Shown: positions 24,652 to 33,860 of the stretch, in pieces
How the letters are laid out: every line of letters starts with the position of its first letter
Position numbering within the stretch: the stretch's first letter is position 1
NCBI RefSeq assembly: GCF_002531935.1
Contig: NZ_NWSV01000003.1
Location: 62,001-126,000, forward strand
From: Rhizobium chutanense
GTDB taxonomy: Bacteria > Pseudomonadota > Alphaproteobacteria > Rhizobiales > Rhizobiaceae
DNA: 64,000 bases
Direction of reading: 5' to 3'
The notes under the pieces: generated by a model
Told to the model about the DNA's origin: nothing
The model's input: the letters and a program-made list of their open reading frames with translations, nothing else
The model's database searches: none
Position numbers and translations under genes: made by a program

Positions 24652-26781
24652 TCACGCCGCCGCGTCTTCCCGCAGCTTTCCGGAGATATCGTGCGCCGAC
24701 ATGGGCTTTCCGATCAGATAGCCTTGAAGCTGATCGCATCCGGCATCTCGCAGGATCGCAGCCTGATGGGAGTTTTCGATGCCTTCGGCAGTCACGGGAA
24801 TCTTGAGAGCGCTCGCCAGCGAGATGGTTGCCCGAAGGACGTCGGCGCCATTTGCGCCTTGGTCGAGTGCGGAGACCAGCGAGCGGTCGATCTTCATGCG
24901 GTCGAAGCCGAACTGCCGCAGTGCACCGATGCTGGCGTAGCCGCAGCCGAAGTCATCGAGCGCGAACTTGATGCCGACGCGCTTGAGCTGATCGATCGAG
25001 CGCCGGGCCTGATCCGGGTTCGTCATCAGAACGCCTTCGGTAATCTCCAGCGTCAGGCGGTTCGGATCGAAATCGAGCTCCTGCAGCACCGAGATCACCT
25101 CGGCGGCAAATTCCGGATTGCAGAGCTGAACCGGCGAAACGTTCACCGACAATGCCAGATCGGGCCAGTTCTTGGCATGCTCGATCGATGTTCTCAGCAT
25201 GTGGACGCCGAGCGCATCGATAAGGCCGCACCTTTCGGCCAGGGGAATGAAAATCTCCGGGCTGACATTTCCCGCTTCCGTTCGCCAGCGCGCCAGCGCT
25301 TCAAGACCGGTCACGGCACCGGTCGAGGCAGAAACGAGAGGCTGGAAAACCGCTTCGATGGCGCCGCTGCTGATGGCATTTTTCAACAGGCTTTCCAGTT
25401 CGGCGATCCGTTGGCGCTCCTGGTCGAGTTCGGGGTCGTATTCGATCGCCTGACCCCTGCCATTGGCCTTGGCACGATAGAGAGCCATATCCGCTCTGCG
25501 CAGAAGCTCCAACGGCTCGACGTCTCCGTCGCGCGTCGCAGCACCGATGCTTGCTCCGACCTCGATCGTCCGTCCGTCGATTTTGAAGGGCTCGGCAAAC
25601 AGCGCCAGGATGGTCTTTTCCATATCCTGGCACGTGGCGGATCCGACGTGCACCAGCGCAAATTCATCGCCCCCCAGCCGGGCTGCGGCAACGACTTCGG
25701 GGTGGCAGGCTGTCAGCGCGCTCGAAACCATCCGGATCAAATCGTCGCCCACCGCATGCCCCCAGGCATCGTTGACGGCCTTGAAGCCGTCAAGATCGAC
25801 CAGATAGAGCTGGAGTGGTGAGGAATCCGAGCTCTGCAGATCCTCCAGCAGGCTGAGAAGCCCATGTCTGTTCAACAGGCCGCTCAGGCTGTCGTGGCCC
25901 GCTTCGAAAAGCGCTGCTTGCGCCAATTGGCGCAGCCGCCGCGCCTCGGACGCGCCGGCCAGCAGAACGGCGACCAGGAACAGAACAAGGATGGCGATAG
26001 CGGCCGCAACATAAGGGGTCACCTGACGAAACACCGTGCTTCCCGGAGCTTTGCTGGGCCAGACGAGATAGCCGATAGCGGCCCCCTTCATGTCCGTGAT
26101 CGGCGTGCTCAGAAATCCTGGCTTCGGCGCCGCCTCGAGGTGCAGGCCATCGAGCTCATGTTCGTTCGAGAGCGTGTCGAGAACTTCCTGGGTAAACTCC
26201 TTATAGAAGCTCAGCGTGCTGAGCTTCGGAAGCTCGCCGGCGGCCTCGAATGGCTGGATTGCCTGCGATGAAAGCAGCGCGATACCGCTTTCGGTCTTGA
26301 TGAAATTCACGACCGGCTCCCGCGCCGGATCGGCCGCAGCACCGACCTGGCGATAAAAGGCTTCGCCGAAAAATGCGCCCGGCTCGAAGGGTTTGCCTTT
26401 GGCATAGGCGGAGATAATCGAAGACCGATCGGGGCCGATGACGATCGCGCCGTCATAGAGCGCGTAATCCTCGCTGGTCTTTCCCCAATTCTCATAGGCC
26501 CAATCGGCGGCGGTCGGAGACGACATCGCTTTATAGGCATCGTCCCACACTGCATTGTCCGTCGTCGTCGAGCCCAGGCGGGCCACAAAGGCTGCGATCG
26601 CCGCACGGGCGGCGCGGCTGGCCCTGGCATCATCGATCTCGTTCGCAGACCGGGTCATCGTGGCGACGACATGAGCCATGAGGCCGGTCAGCACGAGGGC
26701 GACGACAAGGAAGCAAACGGTTGTTGCGATGATGGAAGACGTTTGGGTCCGAACGTGCCTACCCGCAAGATTCGACGACAT
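24652..26781 (-). CDS. Bifunctional c-di-GMP enzyme with periplasmic CHASE4-like sensor, GGDEF and EAL domains
   Basis: From the ATG at 26781 the protein has 709 residues. A transmembrane helix at about 18-40, a periplasmic CHASE4-like domain up to about 250 ([15 protein letters not shown] and the following [15 protein letters not shown] region) and a second helix at 256-277 precede a GGDEF domain with intact GGDEF at 370-374. A C-terminal EAL domain follows, with EAL at 494-496 and the DDFGCGYAS loop. Both domains look catalytically intact, so it may synthesise or degrade c-di-GMP depending on the signal. It is monocistronic, and its C-terminus lies close to the pstB remnant. Alternative upstream starts are unlikely, since they add a Cys/His-rich non-family sequence. 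Confidence 0.93.
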   Translation of the reverse strand: MSSNLAGRHVRTQTSSIIATTVCFLVVALVLTGLMAHVVATMTRSANEIDDARASRAARAAIAAFVARLGSTTTDNAVWDDAYKAMSSPTAADWAYENWGKTSEDYALYDGAIVIGPDRSSIISAYAKGKPFEPGAFFGEAFYRQVGAAADPAREPVVNFIKTESGIALLSSQAIQPFEAAGELPKLSTLSFYKEFTQEVLDTLSNEHELDGLHLEAAPKPGFLSTPITDMKGAAIGYLVWPSKAPGSTVFRQVTPYVAAAIAILVLFLVAVLLAGASEARRLRQLAQAALFEAGHDSLSGLLNRHGLLSLLEDLQSSDSSPLQLYLVDLDGFKAVNDAWGHAVGDDLIRMVSSALTACHPEVVAAARLGGDEFALVHVGSATCQDMEKTILALFAEPFKIDGRTIEVGASIGAATRDGDVEPLELLRRADMALYRAKANGRGQAIEYDPELDQERQRIAELESLLKNAISSGAIEAVFQPLVSASTGAVTGLEALARWRTEAGNVSPEIFIPLAERCGLIDALGVHMLRTSIEHAKNWPDLALSVNVSPVQLCNPEFAAEVISVLQELDFDPNRLTLEITEGVLMTNPDQARRSIDQLKRVGIKFALDDFGCGYASIGALRQFGFDRMKIDRSLVSALDQGANGADVLRATISLASALKIPVTAEGIENSHQAAILRDAGCDQLQGYLIGKPMSAHDISGKLREDAAA

Positions 26782-27008
26782 GCCAATCCCGAAAAGATCA
26801 ATTGTAAGGCCATGTCTGTGGTGACGGCAGGAGACATCATGTCCGCAATGCGCTGCAGACAAGGTCTAGCAGTTGACGATGTAGGTTCCATTAATTGGAA
26901 AGATCAAATGCCTTCTATTGAGGAAAGAGACGCGGGCATTTTGGGAGAAACGCGCCATAATCGCCGCAAACCGGCACAGGCCCGGCATCGTTAGCTCGCC
27001 GCCTCGGC

Positions 27009-27362
27009 TCAAACCTTGATCACATAATCCTTGCGAGTCGTTTCAACGACTTCCCAGGTTCCCTTGAAGCCGGGTCTTAGGATCATCCGGTCGCCCGTCT
27101 TCAGGTGAACCGGCTCGCCGCCGTCCTCCGTCACGATCGAATGGCCGGAGAGCAGGCTGAAATATTCCCATTCCTCGTAGACGATCCGCCACTTGCCCGG
27201 CGTCGCCTCCCAGATGCCGGAATAGAGGCCGCCTTCGGCCTCCTCCAGGTTCCAGCTGCGGAACTGCGGATCGCCGGAGATGATGCGGTCGGGCTCCGGC
27301 GCGCCGAACTCGGCTTCGACGCCATCGATATCGAAGGTGATGAAATTTGCCGTGGTCGTCAT
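27009..27362 (-). CDS. Cupin domain protein (ureidoglycine-aminohydrolase-like cupin)
   Basis: The 117-residue protein begins MTTTANFITFDIDGVEAEFG and contains the small-cupin pattern GIWEATPGKWRIVYEEWEYFSLLSG split around residue 60, ending in TGDRMILRPGFKGTWEVVE. This matches the DUF861-type cupin family related to (S)-ureidoglycine aminohydrolase. The usual metal-binding histidines are largely replaced by acidic and aromatic residues, so catalysis is doubtful. It follows metY by 14 bases on the same strand and is probably cotranscribed with it. Its role is unknown. Confidence 0.85.
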   Translation of the reverse strand: MTTTANFITFDIDGVEAEFGAPEPDRIISGDPQFRSWNLEEAEGGLYSGIWEATPGKWRIVYEEWEYFSLLSGHSIVTEDGGEPVHLKTGDRMILRPGFKGTWEVVETTRKDYVIKV

Positions 27363-27376
27363 GGAGTCCTCTGATC

Positions 27377-28660
27377 TCAGATCTTCGACAGCGCTTGCTC
27401 GAGATCGGCGATGATGTCCTTGACGTCTTCGATGCCGACGGAAAGGCGCACCACATCGGGGCCGGCGCCGGCCGCGATCCTCTGCTCGTCGGTCAGCTGG
27501 CGGTGCGTCGTCGAGGCCGGATGGATGACGAGCGAGCGGGTGTCGCCGATATTGGCAAGATGGGAGAAGAGCTCCAGCCCCTCGACCAGCGTCTTGCCCG
27601 CCTCGTAGCCGCCCTTGACGCCGAAGGTGAAGACGGAGCCTGCGCCCTTCGGCGAGTAGCGCTGCTGCAGCGCGTGGTTCGGATCGTCGTCGAGGCCGGC
27701 ATAATTCACCCAGGCAATCTTGCTGTGCGCCTTCAGCCATTTTGCGACGGCGATCGCATTGTCGCTGTGGCGCTGCATCCTGAGCGGCAGCGTCTCGATG
27801 CCGGTCAGGATCAGGAAGGCGTTGAAGGGCGAGATCGCCGGGCCGAGATCGCGCAGGCCGAGCACGCGGGCAGCGATCGCAAAGGCGAAATTGCCGAAGG
27901 TGGCGTGCAGGACCATGCCGTTATATTCCGGCCGCGGGCTCGACAGCATCGGATAATTGCCTGACTTCGACCAGTCGAAGGTGCCGCCGTCGACGATGAG
28001 ACCGCCCATCGAATTGCCGTGGCCGCCGAGAAACTTCGTCAGCGAATGCACGACGATATCGGCGCCGTGCTCGATCGGGCGGATGAGGTAGGGGGTGGCC
28101 ATCGTATTGTCGACGATCAGCGGCAGGCCGTTGCGATGGGCGACATCGGCGATGGCGGCGATATCGACGAAGGTGCCACCGGGATTGGCAAGGCTCTCGA
28201 TGAAGATGGCGCGCGTCTTCTCGTCGATCTGGCTTTCGAAGCTTGCCGGATCGGCGGAATCGGCCCAGCGCACCTGCCAGCCGAAATTCTCGAAGGCATG
28301 GCCGAACTGGTTGATCGAGCCGCCATAGAGCCTGCGGGCGGCGATGAAATTCTCGCCGGGGCGCATAATGGTGTGGAAGACGATCATCTGTGCCGCATGG
28401 CCGGAGGCGACGGCAAGTGCTGCCGTGCCGCCTTCGAGCGCTGCGACGCGCTCCTCGAGCACGGCCTGCGTCGGGTTCATGATGCGGCTGTAGATGTTGC
28501 CGAAGGCCTGCAGGCCGAAGAGGGCGGCGGCATGATCGGAATCATCGAAGACGAAAGCAGTCGTCTGGTAGATCGGCGTCACCCGCGCGCCGGTCGCCGG
28601 GTCGGGCTGGGCGCCGGCATGAATCGCCAACGTGTTGAATCCCGGATCATTCTTGGCCAT
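27377..28660 (-). CDS. metY: O-acetylhomoserine aminocarboxypropyltransferase (MetY-type)
   Basis: This PLP enzyme of the Cys/Met metabolism family condenses O-acetylhomoserine with sulfide to make homocysteine. The 427-residue length and the [20 protein letters not shown] block fit the MetY branch. The PLP lysine is Lys209 in [11 protein letters not shown], and the DNTMATPYL segment is present. No SAM riboswitch was recognised upstream. A small hairpin (28684-28702) lies before the start, and GGAGGAC is the ribosome-binding site. A cupin gene follows in the same operon. A related O-succinylhomoserine enzyme (MetZ) is possible but fits the length less well. Confidence 0.92.
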   Translation of the reverse strand: MAKNDPGFNTLAIHAGAQPDPATGARVTPIYQTTAFVFDDSDHAAALFGLQAFGNIYSRIMNPTQAVLEERVAALEGGTAALAVASGHAAQMIVFHTIMRPGENFIAARRLYGGSINQFGHAFENFGWQVRWADSADPASFESQIDEKTRAIFIESLANPGGTFVDIAAIADVAHRNGLPLIVDNTMATPYLIRPIEHGADIVVHSLTKFLGGHGNSMGGLIVDGGTFDWSKSGNYPMLSSPRPEYNGMVLHATFGNFAFAIAARVLGLRDLGPAISPFNAFLILTGIETLPLRMQRHSDNAIAVAKWLKAHSKIAWVNYAGLDDDPNHALQQRYSPKGAGSVFTFGVKGGYEAGKTLVEGLELFSHLANIGDTRSLVIHPASTTHRQLTDEQRIAAGAGPDVVRLSVGIEDVKDIIADLEQALSKI

Positions 28661-28777
28661 GTCGTCCTCCAGTTGTTGCTGACGGGCAGGATCATAGCCT
28701 GCCGCGAATGAAAGTTAATCGCGATCCGTTTCAACCCATGGGCGTTCGGTGGAAAATCCGCCTCAGCGAACCGCGAC

Positions 28778-29206
28778 TCAGGCAATGAGACGGGGGTACT
28801 CGATCGCCGGGCAGCGGTTCATCACCACCTTGATGCCGGCGGCCTCCGCCTTTGCGGCAGCGGCATCGTCCCGGACGCCAAGCTGGGCCCAGATGATCTG
28901 CGGCAGCGGTTGCAGCGCCAGCGCCTCCTCGACCACCCCATCCAGATATTCGGCGGCGCGAAACATGTCGACCATGTCGATCGCCACGGGAATGTCGGCG
29001 AGCCGGGCATAAACGGTGCGGCCGTGGATCTGCTTGCCCGCCTGCCCCGGATTGACGGGAATGACCTCGTAGCCGCGCGACAGCAGATAACCCATGACGC
29101 CGTTGCTCGGCCGCGCCGGATTGGGCGACGCGCCGGTCAGCGCGATGGTCTTTACGGAATGCAGGATTCCAGCGAGATAATCATCCGTATAGGCGTCGTG
29201 GTTCAT
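28778..29206 (-). CDS. CoA-binding domain protein (YccU-like)
   Basis: The 142-residue protein is a single CoA-binding Rossmann-fold domain. The N-terminal ALTGASPNPARPSNGVM loop at about residues 22-38 binds the cofactor phosphates in relatives, and GYEVIPVNPGQAGKQIHG and IIWAQLGVRDDAAA are also conserved. The ATG at 29206 is preceded by GGAGAAG. Such stand-alone proteins are widespread, but no enzymatic role is agreed. It is transcribed in the same direction as metY, with a 117-base spacer. Confidence 0.9.
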   Translation of the reverse strand: MNHDAYTDDYLAGILHSVKTIALTGASPNPARPSNGVMGYLLSRGYEVIPVNPGQAGKQIHGRTVYARLADIPVAIDMVDMFRAAEYLDGVVEEALALQPLPQIIWAQLGVRDDAAAAKAEAAGIKVVMNRCPAIEYPRLIA

Positions 29207-29324
29207 GGTCGCTTCTCCATTCCCGAAAGCCCGCCGACACGGCGCGCATTTTTTTGCATTTTTCGTGAAACCGGCGGCGTGGCTTTTCCGTATATATAAT
29301 CGGACGCCTTCTGAGGATGATTCG

Positions 29325-29648
29325 ATGAAAAAAATCGCTCTTGCCCTCATCTTCGTGCTCGCCGCCTCGTCGGCGCTGGCGATTTCGCGCTACAACCCGC
29401 TCACCATGAGCTGCGCCAGCGTGCGCGCCGCCATCCACAATCAGGGCGCCGTTATCTTCCGTTACCAGTCGCCCCGTGGCTTGCCGCTTTACGATCGCTA
29501 TGTCCGCAACAGCCATTATTGCGATGCGACCGATTATGCGGAGTGGACCCACATCCCCTCGAAAGACGACCCGCGCTGCCCCGTCCTGAACTGCCAGAAC
29601 ATAGACAACCTTGACGGGATGCTGTTCGTTCCGCAGTATCAGCTCTGA
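29325..29648 (+). CDS. Small exported cysteine-containing protein
   Basis: The 107-residue protein begins MKKIALALIFVLAASSALA, a textbook signal peptide, after a GAGG ribosome-binding site. The mature protein has four cysteines (MSCAS, HYCDAT, RCPVLNCQN), suggesting two disulfides in the periplasm. Motifs AAIHNQGAVIFRYQSPRG and LPLYDRYV resemble a family of small rhizobial exported proteins of unknown function. It is divergent from the CoA-binding gene and is followed by a hairpin and an AT-rich region. Confidence 0.85.
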   Translation: MKKIALALIFVLAASSALAISRYNPLTMSCASVRAAIHNQGAVIFRYQSPRGLPLYDRYVRNSHYCDATDYAEWTHIPSKDDPRCPVLNCQNIDNLDGMLFVPQYQL

Positions 29649-30122
29649 TATTTTTCACCATCGCACGGGATACCGAACCGCGACGCTTTCGCGGTTGCGG
29701 GAGTTTCGAACTCAATCGCGCGCTGCGATTTATTAAAGATAACACAACCAGTGGCTTTGCTTTTCAGCTATTTCAAAGTTATAGAATAATATCTATATTT
29801 CAGCAGCATAGAATAAACCACTTCGAATTCCTACCACGCCATTTCTACTTTTGTTCACGATAAACCCCCTTCACGTTCTCACGTAAATTAGAAACAGCTC
29901 ATAGTTGAAAGCATTGCGCCGATTGAACGCATATCGCGCGCACGTAAAAATTGCCACGGCAGCCCAACATTGTCTGCATATTGAAAGGATGGTATTCCAC
30001 ATATGAACGTATCCGGGACTGCCTCCGGTACATTTTCGTGCAAATGCCAGTTGTCTTTTCAAGAGTTTGCCCGGTCCAGGGCGAAGCGTTTTCTTTTTCC
30101 CACCTGTTTGCGGATCACCCCC
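29649..30122. other. AT-rich intergenic region
   Basis: After a short hairpin, AACCGCGA-N5-TCGCGGTT (29676-29696), which may end the upstream transcript, the sequence from about 29720 to 30000 is markedly richer in A and T than the rest of the window. No convincing gene is present. It must contain the promoter of the EamA transporter gene. Confidence 0.55.
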
Positions 30123-30959
30123 TTGCCACTCGACGTCATCCTGCTCGTTCTATTCGGCGCACTGCTGCATGCGACATGGAACGCTATCGTCAAGGCCGGC
30201 AGCGATAAGTCCCTCGATGCGGCGCTGATCTCGGCCGGCGGCGCGGTTTCAGCACTTCCGTTCCTGGCATTTCTGCCGTTGCCGCACAGCGCGGCCTGGC
30301 CGTTCATCGGCATCTCGGCCATCCTGCAGTTCGCCTATTTCCAGCTGGTGGCCGCTGCCTACCGGGCCGGCGATATCGGCCTCGTCTATCCGCTGATGCG
30401 CGGCTGCGCGCCGCTGCTGATCGCCGCGACAAGCGGCTTCATCCTGAAGGAAAATCTTTCCGCCGGCGCGCTCGCCGGCACGGTGACGATCTGCGCCGGC
30501 GTGCTGACACTTGCGCTGGAGGCGCGGCGCGGCAGCAGCCGCGCCGTCCTGCTCTCGCTTACCAATGCCTGCGTCATCGCCAGCTACACCTATGTCGACG
30601 GCATCGGCGCGCGCATCTCCGGCAATGCGGTTTCCTACACTTTGTGGATGTCTCTGCTGCCGCCAGTGCTGCTGTTTTCCTGGGCGGCTTCCCAGCGCGG
30701 CGCTGTCGCCGTGGCGCGTCATGTCCGTCGCAACTGGTGGCGCGGCCTCATCGGCGGCGCCGGCTCGATCGCTTCCTACGGGCTGGCGCTCTGGGCGATG
30801 ACAAAAGCCCCGGTCGCGACCGTCGCGGCCCTGCGCGAAACCGCGATCCTCTTTGCGCTGGTGATCTCGATCACCGTCTTCAAGGAAAAAGCCAGCATCT
30901 GGCGCTACGTCGCCGGCGTCGTCATCGCTCTCGGCGGGCTGGTTCTCAAACTGGCGTAA
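30123..30959 (+). CDS. EamA/DMT family transporter
   Basis: This is an inner-membrane transporter with about ten helices and two EamA repeats. I prefer a TTG start at 30123, which gives PLDVILLVLFGALLHATWNA as N-terminus, split by the typical GALLHATWNA motif of this subgroup, and 278 residues. A start at ATG 30003 would add 40 Cys/Arg-rich residues unlike the family. Later conserved parts include GLVYPLMRG and the terminal VTVFKEK-like loop. Substrate is unknown; relatives are annotated as metabolite or drug exporters. It is monocistronic and converges on the crotonase gene. Confidence 0.85.
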   Translation: MPLDVILLVLFGALLHATWNAIVKAGSDKSLDAALISAGGAVSALPFLAFLPLPHSAAWPFIGISAILQFAYFQLVAAAYRAGDIGLVYPLMRGCAPLLIAATSGFILKENLSAGALAGTVTICAGVLTLALEARRGSSRAVLLSLTNACVIASYTYVDGIGARISGNAVSYTLWMSLLPPVLLFSWAASQRGAVAVARHVRRNWWRGLIGGAGSIASYGLALWAMTKAPVATVAALRETAILFALVISITVFKEKASIWRYVAGVVIALGGLVLKLA

Positions 30960-31784
30960 TTACTCACCCTTCCATGCTGGCATACGCTTGCTGAGGAAGG
31001 CGCCGATCCCCTCCTGCGCATCCTGCGTCAGCATGTTGTCGACCATCACTTTAGCGGCATAATCATAGGCTGCCTCGACCGGCAGTTCGAGCTGCCAGTA
31101 GAAGGCTTGCTTGCCGATCTTCAGGATCAGCGGCGATTTGCTGGCGATCACTCCGGCATATTTGGAAACCACCTGCGCCAGATACTGCTTCGGCACGATA
31201 CGGTTGATCAGGCCGAAATCCTTGGCGGTCGAGGCGTCGATCGTCTCGCCGGTCAAGAGCATCTCCATCGCCTGCTTGCGATGGGCGGCACGGGAGACGG
31301 CCACCATCGGCGTCGAACAGAACAGGCCGATATTGACGCCAGGCGTGCAGAATGTCGACGTGTCGGTGCAGATCGCCAGATCGCAGGAGGCGACGAGCTG
31401 GCAGCCGGCCGCCGTTGCCAGCCCGTCGATCTCGGCGATGACGGGCTTCGGCAGATGGGCGATCTTCAGCATCAGATCGGCGCAGAGCCGAAAGGCCCGC
31501 TCGAAGAAAGCAGCGCCCTGATCTTCATCGGCGCGATGGGCGGTGAGTTCCTTGAGATCATGGCCGGCGGAAAAGACATTGCCGGTCGAGGCGATGACGA
31601 CGACGCGGATATCCGCATCCGATTCGGCCTTATCCAGCTCTGCCATAAGCGCCTCGAGAAGCGCGATCGAAAGCGCATTGGCCGGCGGGTCGTTGAGCAC
31701 CAGGCGCAGCACGCCGTCGCGCAGCGAGCGTTGCAGCAACCTATCCGACCTGTCTGCGTCCGGGAAGGATACGATTTCGGCCAT
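30960..31784 (-). CDS. Enoyl-CoA hydratase/isomerase family protein (ECHDC3-like)
   Basis: The 274-residue protein has the crotonase fold, with oxyanion-hole segments SAGHDLKEL (72-80) and GLATAAGCQLVASCD (121-135). The two glutamates used by true enoyl-CoA hydratases are absent: the positions read Gln129 (in GCQLV) and Gly149 (in TPGVNIG). It therefore resembles ECHDC3-like members rather than hydratases and may catalyse another acyl-CoA reaction or none. It lies on the minus strand between a transporter and a DUF1127 gene. The naming as enoyl-CoA hydratase reflects fold only. Confidence 0.88.
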   Translation of the reverse strand: MAEIVSFPDADRSDRLLQRSLRDGVLRLVLNDPPANALSIALLEALMAELDKAESDADIRVVVIASTGNVFSAGHDLKELTAHRADEDQGAAFFERAFRLCADLMLKIAHLPKPVIAEIDGLATAAGCQLVASCDLAICTDTSTFCTPGVNIGLFCSTPMVAVSRAAHRKQAMEMLLTGETIDASTAKDFGLINRIVPKQYLAQVVSKYAGVIASKSPLILKIGKQAFYWQLELPVEAAYDYAAKVMVDNMLTQDAQEGIGAFLSKRMPAWKGE

Positions 31785-31877
31785 GATGATGCTCCCTGCG
31801 CTCGATTTTCAGACAGATGTTCTGCCACAAGGCGCCGGCAATTTCGAGCGGGATCGGCTCTTTCCGCAGTGACAGCG

Positions 31878-32111
31878 TCAAGACCAGAACCAGGATTTCG
31901 ATATCTCGCCCTTCGCCTCCGCACGGGTCAGGCCGACATCGCAAAGCTCGTCGTCGGTGAGTTCGCAAAGCGTGCGGCGGCTGCGGCGCTTTTCCAGGCG
32001 ATGCTCGATGATGGCCAGCAGCCGCCGGCCCCAGCGCGCCGTTCGGCGCATTTTCGATCGAACGATATCGCGGCGAGGCGTCTCAAGGATTTCGCTCAGT
32101 TCCATGGTCAT
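31878..32111 (-). CDS. DUF1127 domain protein
   Basis: The 77-residue basic protein ends with the DUF1127 signature RRTLCELTDDELCDVGLTRAE followed by AKGEISKSWFW. Such small Arg-rich proteins are abundant in alphaproteobacteria; some are linked to RNA turnover and to phosphate or stress responses in Agrobacterium. The gene is divergent from the LysR gene with only 94 bases between starts, so LysR-dependent control is plausible but not shown. ATGs at 32111 and 32105 are both possible. Confidence 0.85.
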   Translation of the reverse strand: MTMELSEILETPRRDIVRSKMRRTARWGRRLLAIIEHRLEKRRSRRTLCELTDDELCDVGLTRAEAKGEISKSWFWS

Positions 32112-32205
32112 CTCTTCTACCTTTTTTGAACGGCTGAAGGATGGGCTGGAAAACCCCGCGAAGGAAGTTTATGGATATTATGATTTGCATAAGGAAAAGT
32201 TTTGT

Positions 32206-33084
32206 ATGGCGCTGAACCTCGATCAGCTCGCAACCTTTGTCAACGTCGCTGATCTCGGCAGCTTCACCGCCGCCGCCGACAAGGAGGGACTGACGCAACC
32301 GGCCGTCAGCCTGCAGGTCAAGGGGCTTGAGCAGCGGCTCGGCGTCCGGCTGATCGAGCGCGTCGGGCGGCGCGCGCAGCCGACCGCCGCAGGCCTCGAC
32401 CTGCTCGCCCATGCAAGGCGCCTTCTGCAGGAATCGGCCGCCGCGGAAGAAGCGATGATGCCCTACAGGGACGGCGCCAGCGGCCGCGTGCGCATCGGCA
32501 GCGGCGGCACGGCGTCCATCCACCTGCTTCCGCGCGCCATTGCCGCCGCCAGAAAATCCATGCCCGGCCTGGAAATCACCGTGCGCATCGGCGATGCCGA
32601 CGACGTCCTGCGCGATCTGGAGGCCAACAGCCTCGATATCGCCGTCGTTGCCTTGCCGGCCTCGGGGCGCAACTTCGAGATCGAACCGTTCTACGAGGAG
32701 GAATTGCTGGCCGTCGCTCCGGCGGGCAGTCTCATCCCCGAGGGCGGACCGGACGCCGCCTTCATGCGCGACAGGACACTGCTGCTCTATGAGGGCGGCA
32801 ATACAAGGCGGGCAATCGATGCGTGGCTGGCCGCCCCGGACACCAGGATCCGGCCGGCGATGGAGTTCGGCAGCATCGAGGCAATCAAGGAACTGGTGGC
32901 CGTCGGCCTCGGCTGGTCGATCCTGCCGGGGCTGGCGCTGAAGCGCGAGCGCGCCGGCCTGGTGACCACGTCATCGCTGCAGCCGAAACTGACACGCCGC
33001 CTTGGCATGGTCGTGCGCCGGGACAAACATCTGACGCGCGGCCTTCGCGAAATGATGAAGTGCCTGCGCGCCTTCAAGGGTTAG
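32206..33084 (+). CDS. LysR-family transcriptional regulator
   Basis: The 292-residue protein has the N-terminal LysR helix-turn-helix (LATFVNVADLGSFTAAADK and the LTQPAVSLQVKGLEQRLG recognition segment, residues 6-45) and a periplasmic-binding-protein-like effector domain after residue 90. The ATG at 32206 has AAGGAAAAG upstream. LysR proteins commonly regulate the divergent neighbour, here the DUF1127 gene. The effector is unknown. A longer upstream frame overlapping the DUF1127 gene is not used because the HTH begins right after this ATG. Confidence 0.93.
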   Translation: MALNLDQLATFVNVADLGSFTAAADKEGLTQPAVSLQVKGLEQRLGVRLIERVGRRAQPTAAGLDLLAHARRLLQESAAAEEAMMPYRDGASGRVRIGSGGTASIHLLPRAIAAARKSMPGLEITVRIGDADDVLRDLEANSLDIAVVALPASGRNFEIEPFYEEELLAVAPAGSLIPEGGPDAAFMRDRTLLLYEGGNTRRAIDAWLAAPDTRIRPAMEFGSIEAIKELVAVGLGWSILPGLALKRERAGLVTTSSLQPKLTRRLGMVVRRDKHLTRGLREMMKCLRAFKG

Positions 33085-33242
33085 CGGCCACCTTCGGCCA
33101 CTATGCTCTTTCAACGCCGACAGAGGTGCGAAAAGCGTCAGGCACGCCGCTGTTTAGCCGATTAATGTGTGGTAACATAATACCATATATCTAACAAATT
33201 GTTTTTACTTGCTTATTTTTCCAGGCCTCGGGAACGCTGATA

Positions 33243-33271
33243 TTGACCTGATGTCCCATTCCCTCTATAGA
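33243..33271 (+). promoter_or_regulatory. Sigma-70-like promoter of rplM-rpsI
   Basis: TTGACC (33243-33248) and TATAGA (33266-33271) are separated by 17 bases, an excellent match to the housekeeping consensus. The predicted start is near 33278, about 116 bases before the rplM ATG. Confidence 0.75.
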
Positions 33272-33282
33272 CCGCCCAGAAT

Positions 33283-33309
33283 GCAGCCTGTCCGGGCTGC
33301 TTTCTTTTT
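33283..33309 (+). terminator. Terminator-like hairpin in the rplM leader
   Basis: GCAGCC-TGTCCG-GGCTGC forms a 6-bp stem followed at once by TTTCTTTTT. It starts about five bases after the predicted transcription start, so a terminated transcript would be only about 30 bases. It could be an attenuator of the ribosomal-protein operon. Confidence 0.65.
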
Positions 33310-33393
33310 GGCATGCCGCAAGCCTGCCAATCCAAGCAACAAGAAACGCCCTTCAAGCCCTCGGGCCAAGGGTCTCAAAAGAGAGTATTCACT

Positions 33394-33858
33394 ATGGCAA
33401 CCTTCTCCCAGAAGCCTGCAGAGGTGGAGAAGAAGTGGGTGATCATCGACGCCGAAGGGCTGGTCGTTGGCCGTCTCGCTTCCATCATCGCTATGCGCCT
33501 GCGCGGCAAGCACAAGGCAACCTTCACCCCCCACGTTGACGACGGCGACAACGTCATCGTCATCAATGCCGACAAGGTGGTTTTCACCGGCAAGAAGTAT
33601 TCCGACAAGGTCTACTACTGGCACACCGGTTTTGCCGGCGGCATCAAGGAACGCACCGCGCGCCAGATCATCGAAGGCCGCTTCCCGGAGCGCGTCCTCG
33701 AAAAGGCCGTCGAACGCATGGTTCCGCGCGGCCCGCTCGGCCGTCGCCAGATGAAGAACCTGCGCGTTTACGCCGGCTCCAACCATCCCCATGAAGCCCA
33801 GCAGCCGGTCGCCCTCGACGTTGCCGCGCTCAACAAAAAGAACGTAAGGAGCGCCTGA
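33394..33858 (+). CDS. rplM: 50S ribosomal protein L13
   Basis: L13 is an early-assembly protein of the large subunit. The 154-residue protein matches the family, with [19 protein letters not shown] (residues 15-33) and [13 protein letters not shown]. It is followed two bases later by rpsI, the universal rplM-rpsI arrangement. The promoter and leader hairpin upstream suggest regulated expression. The ATG at 33394 is preceded by GAGAGT, an acceptable ribosome-binding site. There is nothing abnormal in the protein. Confidence 0.98.
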   Translation: MATFSQKPAEVEKKWVIIDAEGLVVGRLASIIAMRLRGKHKATFTPHVDDGDNVIVINADKVVFTGKKYSDKVYYWHTGFAGGIKERTARQIIEGRFPERVLEKAVERMVPRGPLGRRQMKNLRVYAGSNHPHEAQQPVALDVAALNKKNVRSA

Positions 33859-33860
33859 TC

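Larger units (their letters stand above)
33085..33393. other. rplM upstream region with promoter and leader hairpin
   Basis: There is no gene in this stretch. It contains an A/T-rich segment with the palindrome TGGTA-N6-TACCA (33170-33185), a strong sigma-70-like promoter (33243-33271), and a terminator-like hairpin in the leader (33283-33309). Confidence 0.6.

Noticed and set aside
28661..28780. SAM-II riboswitch upstream of metY
   Set aside because: I looked for the conserved pseudoknot and its GCTAAA block; only a simple hairpin GGCAGG-N7-CCTGCC is present.
33170..33185. Palindrome TGGTA-N6-TACCA as a specific operator
   Set aside because: A 5-bp inverted repeat in A/T-rich DNA is too weak on its own; it is noted only as part of the spacer description.
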